The notes under the pieces were generated by a model. The model saw only the letters and a program-made list of their open reading frames with translations, did not search any database and was not told the DNA's origin. Source: Nocardioidaceae bacterium (GTDB lineage Bacteria > Actinomycetota > Actinomycetes > Propionibacteriales > Nocardioidaceae). From it: a DNA stretch of 9,043 nt. The first letter of the stretch is position 1, and every line of letters starts with the position of its first letter. Position numbers and translations under genes: made by a program. The stretch is taken from the NCBI GenBank assembly GCA_020438665.1, contig JAGQUE010000182.1, forward strand, positions 1 through 9,043, read 5' to 3'. Of the stretch, positions 6,132-9,043 are shown in pieces.

Positions 6132-6932
6132 ATGGCGGACCTCGAGGACTCTCCCGACGACTGGACGGCCTTCCGTGCCGAGCGCGAGGCCGAGCTCGTC
6201 GAGCCCTATGGCTGGCTGACGCTCAGCGGCTATCACTGGCTCGCCGACGAGCCGACGGCGCTTCCGGGCCTGCCCGGTCGCTGGTGGCGCGACGCCGACC
6301 AGTCCGCGGGTCACGTCAGTGCGGCCCTCGCCGACGGGCTCACCCACGGGGACGAGCCCGTCGACGGCGTCGTCGACCTCGACGTCGCCGAATACGGCCG
6401 CGTCCCGTGGGTCGACCACGGCGAAACCCGGGTGGAGCTGCTGCGGCGCGGCGGTCGCCTCGCCGTCCGCGTCCGGGCCGCCACCTCGGCCGACCGGGAG
6501 TCCTTCACCCACGTGCCGACGTTCGCCTATGACCCCAGCTGGCGGGTCACCGCGACCTTCACGCCGTACGACGGCGCGCGCGAGGTCGAGGTCGCCTCGA
6601 TCCGACCCGACCTCAACCAGGTGATGCACCCCATCGGCGAGGTGTCGTTCGAGCGCGGCGGTGAACGTCAGCGGCTGGCGGTGACGAAGGGGAAGTATGG
6701 CTGGGGCGTGGAGTTCCACGACCCCACCAACGGCTCGGAGACCGAGCAGTGGCGCCAGCTCCACTTCGACCCGCCGGCCGCGGGGTCGAGCGAGGTGGTG
6801 CTCGACTTCAACCGGGCGCTGAACATGTGGTTCGCCTTCACCGACTTCGCCACCTGCCCAGCGCCGATCGCAGGCAACGTGATCAGCGTCCCCGTCCGCG
6901 CCGGCGAGCGGCCGATGCGGCAACGGACATGA
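6132..6932 (+). CDS. DUF1684 domain protein
   Basis: A 266-aa protein of unknown function, cytosolic as no signal or membrane segment is visible. The N-terminal family motif is around 10-37 (WTAFRAERE, then GWLTLSGYHWL). The C-terminal signature is at 224-260 (LDFNRALNMWFAFTDFATC, then AGNV and VRAGE). The family usually has Asn-Pro-Pro-Cys-Ala-Phe in this signature; here the segment is NMWFAF, so its first Cys is missing, while Cys242 in ATCPAP is kept. ATG 6132 is chosen because AGGG lies 8 nt upstream and the typical WxxFRxER motif follows closely; extending to 6048 would add 28 residues overlapping the SIS gene's end. It lies 67 bp after the SIS gene on the same strand, so operon membership is possible. 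TAGGGT at 6119-6124 could also be a -10 of its own promoter. Confidence 0.85.
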   Translation: MADLEDSPDDWTAFRAEREAELVEPYGWLTLSGYHWLADEPTALPGLPGRWWRDADQSAGHVSAALADGLTHGDEPVDGVVDLDVAEYGRVPWVDHGETRVELLRRGGRLAVRVRAATSADRESFTHVPTFAYDPSWRVTATFTPYDGAREVEVASIRPDLNQVMHPIGEVSFERGGERQRLAVTKGKYGWGVEFHDPTNGSETEQWRQLHFDPPAAGSSEVVLDFNRALNMWFAFTDFATCPAPIAGNVISVPVRAGERPMRQRT

Positions 6933-6962
6933 CGGGGCCGCTGAGAGCCGGATGAGGTGACC

Positions 6963-6991
6963 TTGCCTTAAGTCTAGTAAGTTACTAATAT
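6963..6991 (+). promoter_or_regulatory. Promoter of the TSUP exporter gene
   Basis: TTGCCT (6963-6968), a 17-bp spacer and TAATAT (6986-6991), four of six matches in each hexamer, lie in the most A+T-rich stretch of the window. The predicted start near 6998 would leave a leader of about 25 nt before ATG 7023. No terminator is seen between the DUF1684 stop and this promoter. Confidence 0.55.
6975..6987. promoter_or_regulatory. 13-bp palindrome in the TSUP promoter, probable operator
   Basis: TAGTAA-G-TTACTA is perfectly symmetric about its central G. It fills the end of the promoter spacer and covers the first two bases of the -10, where a bound protein would block RNA polymerase. It shares no core with the TetR operators at 2106 and 2172, so a different regulator is expected. 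MarR and HxlR proteins use sites of this sort, but none is encoded here. Confidence 0.55.
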
Positions 6992-7010
6992 TCACTCCCT
7001 GACTATGGAA

Positions 7011-7017
7011 AGGGAGG
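7011..7017 (+). promoter_or_regulatory. Ribosome binding site that fixes the TSUP start
   Basis: AGGGAGG lies 5 nt before ATG 7023. The alternative in-frame ATG at 7005 lies upstream of this site and would be only about 7 nt from the predicted transcript start. Confidence 0.75.
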
Positions 7018-7022
7018 CGGCC

Positions 7023-7907
7023 ATGTGGCTGATCGCGGTCTTCGCGCTGGCCGGGGGACTCGCGCAGTTCGTCGACGGCACGCTGGGGATGGGCTTCGGC
7101 GTCACCTCGGCCACGGTGTTGCTCTATCTCGGCGTCGCGCCGGTGACCGCCAGCGCCGCGACCCACGCCGCCAAGCTCCCGACCACACTGATCAGCGGAC
7201 TGTCCCACTGGCGCGCCGGCAACGTCGACACGGCGGTCCTGGCGCGCGTGGCGATCCCGGGCGCCCTCGGCGGGTTCCTGGGCGCCGTCGTCCTCACCAC
7301 CATCAGCCTGGCGTCGGCCAAGGCCTGGATGTCGGGCCTGCTGATCTTCTTCGGCCTGGTGATCTTCGCCCGCTTCGGGCTCGGCCTGCGGCTCATCCCG
7401 ACGCCCAAGAACGGCAACACGGCCCGCTGGCTCTCCCCGATCGGCATCCTCGGCGGCTTCGTCGACGCCACCGGGGGTGGCGGCTGGGGCCCGGTGGTCA
7501 CGCCGAGCCTGATGACGGTCACCCAGCATGAGCCCCGCAAGGTCGTCGGCACCGTCAACGCCGCCGAGTTCGTCGTCGCCCTCTCGGTCTCGAGCGGCTT
7601 CATCACCGGCGCCGCCCACGGCGGGATCCCCTGGCTGCCCGTGATCGGGCTCGTCATCGGCGGCGTGATCGTCGCCCCTATCGCTGCGCGGCTCGCAGGA
7701 CGGTTGCCGCACGCCCCCATGGGCACGCTGGTCGGCGGGCTCGTGGTGCTGGTCAACGGCGCCGTCGTCGTCGGCGCCGTCGGCGGTGCTCCGTGGTGGC
7801 TCGACCTCGTCTTGATGGTCGGCCTGGTCGGCGCGACCGTCCGGGTCGCCCTGCTCGCCTGGCGTCGTGAGCGGAGCCGGCCGGCGGCCGAGCTCGTCGC
7901 GGCCTGA
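7023..7907 (+). CDS. TSUP family transporter (TauE/SafE-like anion exporter)
   Basis: Integral membrane protein of 294 aa from the TSUP family, whose characterised members export sulfite, sulfoacetate or related organosulfur anions. It shows the family's internal duplication. The first half has DGTLGMGFG (18-26) and later THAAKLPTTLISGLSHW (48-64); the second half has GGFVDATGGGGWGP (144-157) and GTVNAAEF (176-183). Hydrophobic segments are at about 2-15, 24-44, 72-94, 100-122, 137-150, 184-198, 203-225, 235-254 and 257-279. It ends in a short charged tail. It has its own promoter with an operator-like palindrome, so it is probably a separate unit from the genes upstream. The gene ends 3 bp before the convergent amine-oxidase gene. 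The substrate cannot be read from the sequence, and nothing nearby is clearly a sulfur-metabolism gene. Confidence 0.87.
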   Translation: MWLIAVFALAGGLAQFVDGTLGMGFGVTSATVLLYLGVAPVTASAATHAAKLPTTLISGLSHWRAGNVDTAVLARVAIPGALGGFLGAVVLTTISLASAKAWMSGLLIFFGLVIFARFGLGLRLIPTPKNGNTARWLSPIGILGGFVDATGGGGWGPVVTPSLMTVTQHEPRKVVGTVNAAEFVVALSVSSGFITGAAHGGIPWLPVIGLVIGGVIVAPIAARLAGRLPHAPMGTLVGGLVVLVNGAVVVGAVGGAPWWLDLVLMVGLVGATVRVALLAWRRERSRPAAELVAA

Positions 7908-7915
7908 GAATCAGG
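7903..7915. other. Mini inverted repeat spanning two convergent stop codons
   Basis: CCTGA-GAA-TCAGG. The left arm holds the TGA of the TSUP gene and the right arm holds the TCA that is the TGA of the minus-strand amine-oxidase gene. A 5-bp stem with no T-tract is too short to be called a terminator. Confidence 0.5.
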
Positions 7916-9043
7916 AACCCAGCCGGGCGATGACCTCGCGAGCCGCGCGCCGCCCCGACTGCAGGGCGCCGTGGACGGTGGAGGAGTAGTCAGGCTCGGT
8001 CGCCTCGCCCGCGAAGAACAGCCGCCCGGCGACGGGCGCACCCAGCGCCACCCGGTCGGCGCGGGTCGAGCCGACGCTGTTGACGGAGTAGGACCCGTGG
8101 GACCACCGGTCCAGCGACCAGTCGGTCGTCCGCACGCCCACCGGGTCGGGGATGCCGCTGCCGAACATCGTCCGCAGCACCCGCATCGCCTCGGCGCCGA
8201 CATCGCGCGGGTCGCCCCGCTCGAGCTCGCGGGCCCGATCGCCGCCGTGGAACCCGATCAGGACGGGGGTGCCCGCCTTCGCGGTGCTGAACCACTCCGC
8301 CCACGCGCCGTGGCGCGGGCCGACGTACTCCTGCCAGTCGACGCCCGCCGGCCAGAACGGCGTCTCGAACCGCAGCACCGTCTTGCTCAGCACGCCCATC
8401 CGGAGCCGGTCGACGGCCGCGAGCTGGCGGTCGGGCAGCCCCGGGCTGAAGGCGATGCCCTCACGACGGAGCACGCCGAGCGGCACCGTGACCACGGCGG
8501 CCGCGGCGTGCAGCCGGCCGGCCCTGGTGTCGACGTCGACGCCGCGGCGGGTCAGCGCGATGCGGCGTACGGCGGTCGCGGTGTGGACCGTCAGCCCGCG
8601 CGCGAGCCACTGCGGCACCGCGTCGTAGCCGTCGGGGAAGAAGGCGTCTCGGCCGGTGGGGCCGTAGTCGCGGCCCTCGTCGACGGTCCGTGCCGAGAGC
8701 CGGCTCGGGTCCTCGCCCCACTCGGTGACATAGGTGCCGTTGAGGACGAACGCGAGGTCCGCCCGCTCGGCCCGATTGAGCTTCCGACCGCGCAGCTCAC
8801 GCTCGATCGCCGCAGCCAGCGACTCGTCGCGACGGCGTCGCCGGGCGGCTCGCTCGGCCCGGGCGGCGACCCGGGTCCAGCGACCCCAGTGGGGCCGGTC
8901 GAGCCCGGCGACGCGCAGGGCCGGGTCGATGTGGACGCCGCCGGAGTCATAGGACGACGCGACCAGCCGGGCCCCGGCCCGCCGGGCGATCGGGGTGACG
9001 GGGTTGCCGTGCGCCCAACCGTGGATCCACGAGGCGCCGAGGT
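7911..9043 (-). CDS. Flavin amine oxidase, polyamine-oxidase-like (N-terminus outside window)
   Basis: An FAD enzyme that would oxidise an amine with O2 to an aldehyde or imine plus hydrogen peroxide. The reading frame is open from the stop at 7911 to the window edge, giving 376 visible residues. The N-terminal FAD-binding GxGxxG and the start codon lie beyond 9043. Visible motifs in order: LGASWIHG then GNPVT near the start (the WIHG-GNP pattern of spermine and polyamine oxidases); FFPDGYDAV just before the internal GTG at 8618; LSKTVLRF then FWP, with Lys at 8384-8382 matching the conserved flavin-site Lys (maize PAO Lys300); WSHGSYS; and FFAGEATEPDYSSTVHGALQ followed by SG, the C-terminal FAD site in its polyamine-oxidase form. 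The 8618 GTG is internal. It faces the TSUP gene with a 3-bp gap and shares no visible control with the transporter operon about 5.8 kb away. Confidence 0.85.
   Translation of the reverse strand, partial: LGASWIHGWAHGNPVTPIARRAGARLVASSYDSGGVHIDPALRVAGLDRPHWGRWTRVAARAERAARRRRRDESLAAAIERELRGRKLNRAERADLAFVLNGTYVTEWGEDPSRLSARTVDEGRDYGPTGRDAFFPDGYDAVPQWLARGLTVHTATAVRRIALTRRGVDVDTRAGRLHAAAAVVTVPLGVLRREGIAFSPGLPDRQLAAVDRLRMGVLSKTVLRFETPFWPAGVDWQEYVGPRHGAWAEWFSTAKAGTPVLIGFHGGDRARELERGDPRDVGAEAMRVLRTMFGSGIPDPVGVRTTDWSLDRWSHGSYSVNSVGSTRADRVALGAPVAGRLFFAGEATEPDYSSTVHGALQSGRRAAREVIARLGS

Noticed and set aside
6933..6962. Rho-independent terminator after DUF1684
   Set aside because: Only short imperfect symmetry is found (for example AGGTGACCT at 6955-6963), with no stable stem followed by a T-tract.
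6003..7712. 569-aa minus-strand open frame
   Set aside because: It is opposite DUF1684 and the TSUP exporter and crosses the A+T-rich promoter region; Asp/Glu/Arg/Gly-rich shadow composition without motifs.
7911..8618. Complete 235-aa protein starting at GTG 8618
   Set aside because: The frame continues open to the window edge and the upstream residues carry the GASWIHG and FFPDGYDAV motifs of the same flavoenzyme, so 8618 is internal.

Overview
The window looks like the chromosome of a high-GC actinobacterium, plausibly from the Nocardioidaceae or a neighbouring family. By eye it is about 70% G+C. Genes are tightly packed, starts are often GTG or TTG, and neighbouring genes overlap by GTGA or ATGA. 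The protein families (maltokinase-type sugar kinase, DUF1684, TetR, PotD-like lipoprotein) are common in that phylum. The genus is an inference. No RNA gene, CRISPR array, insertion sequence or phage gene was seen.

Region 1 (1-2063, minus strand) is an ABC uptake operon of the spermidine/putrescine type. A lipoprotein binding protein (PotD-like) is followed by a permease (PotB-like) and by the first 23 codons of a second permease that leaves the window. The ATPase gene is not in the window. The genes are joined by GTGA start/stop overlaps.

Region 2 (2064-2219) is the divergent control region. It holds a perfect 18-bp palindrome, TTTGAAGACGTCTTCAAA, and a second copy matching it at 14 of 18 positions 66 bp away. 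One lies in front of the tetR gene and the other in front of the transporter operon.

Region 3 (2220-6932, plus strand) is a probable operon: a TetR regulator, a GT1 (MGT/UGT-type) glycosyltransferase, a maltokinase-like sugar kinase resembling actinobacterial glucosamine kinases, an SIS-domain phosphosugar isomerase/deaminase without a glutaminase domain, and, after a 67-bp gap, a DUF1684 protein. The first four are coupled by overlaps or a 7-bp gap.

Region 4 (6933-7907) carries a TSUP (TauE/SafE) membrane exporter with its own promoter and a 13-bp palindrome inside it. Region 5 (7911-9043, minus strand) is the C-terminal part of a flavin amine oxidase with polyamine-oxidase-like motifs. It converges on the TSUP gene with 3 bp between the stop codons.

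Reading of the whole: Regions 1-3 look like one regulated unit that imports a cationic, amine-bearing compound and processes it through a glycosyltransferase, an (amino)sugar kinase and a phosphosugar SIS enzyme. Three details make it worth attention. The binding protein keeps the aromatic cage of PotD but not its acidic pair. The glycosyltransferase has proline where the catalytic histidine normally sits. The kinase-SIS pair would fit glucosamine phosphorylation and deamination. The substrate is unknown.
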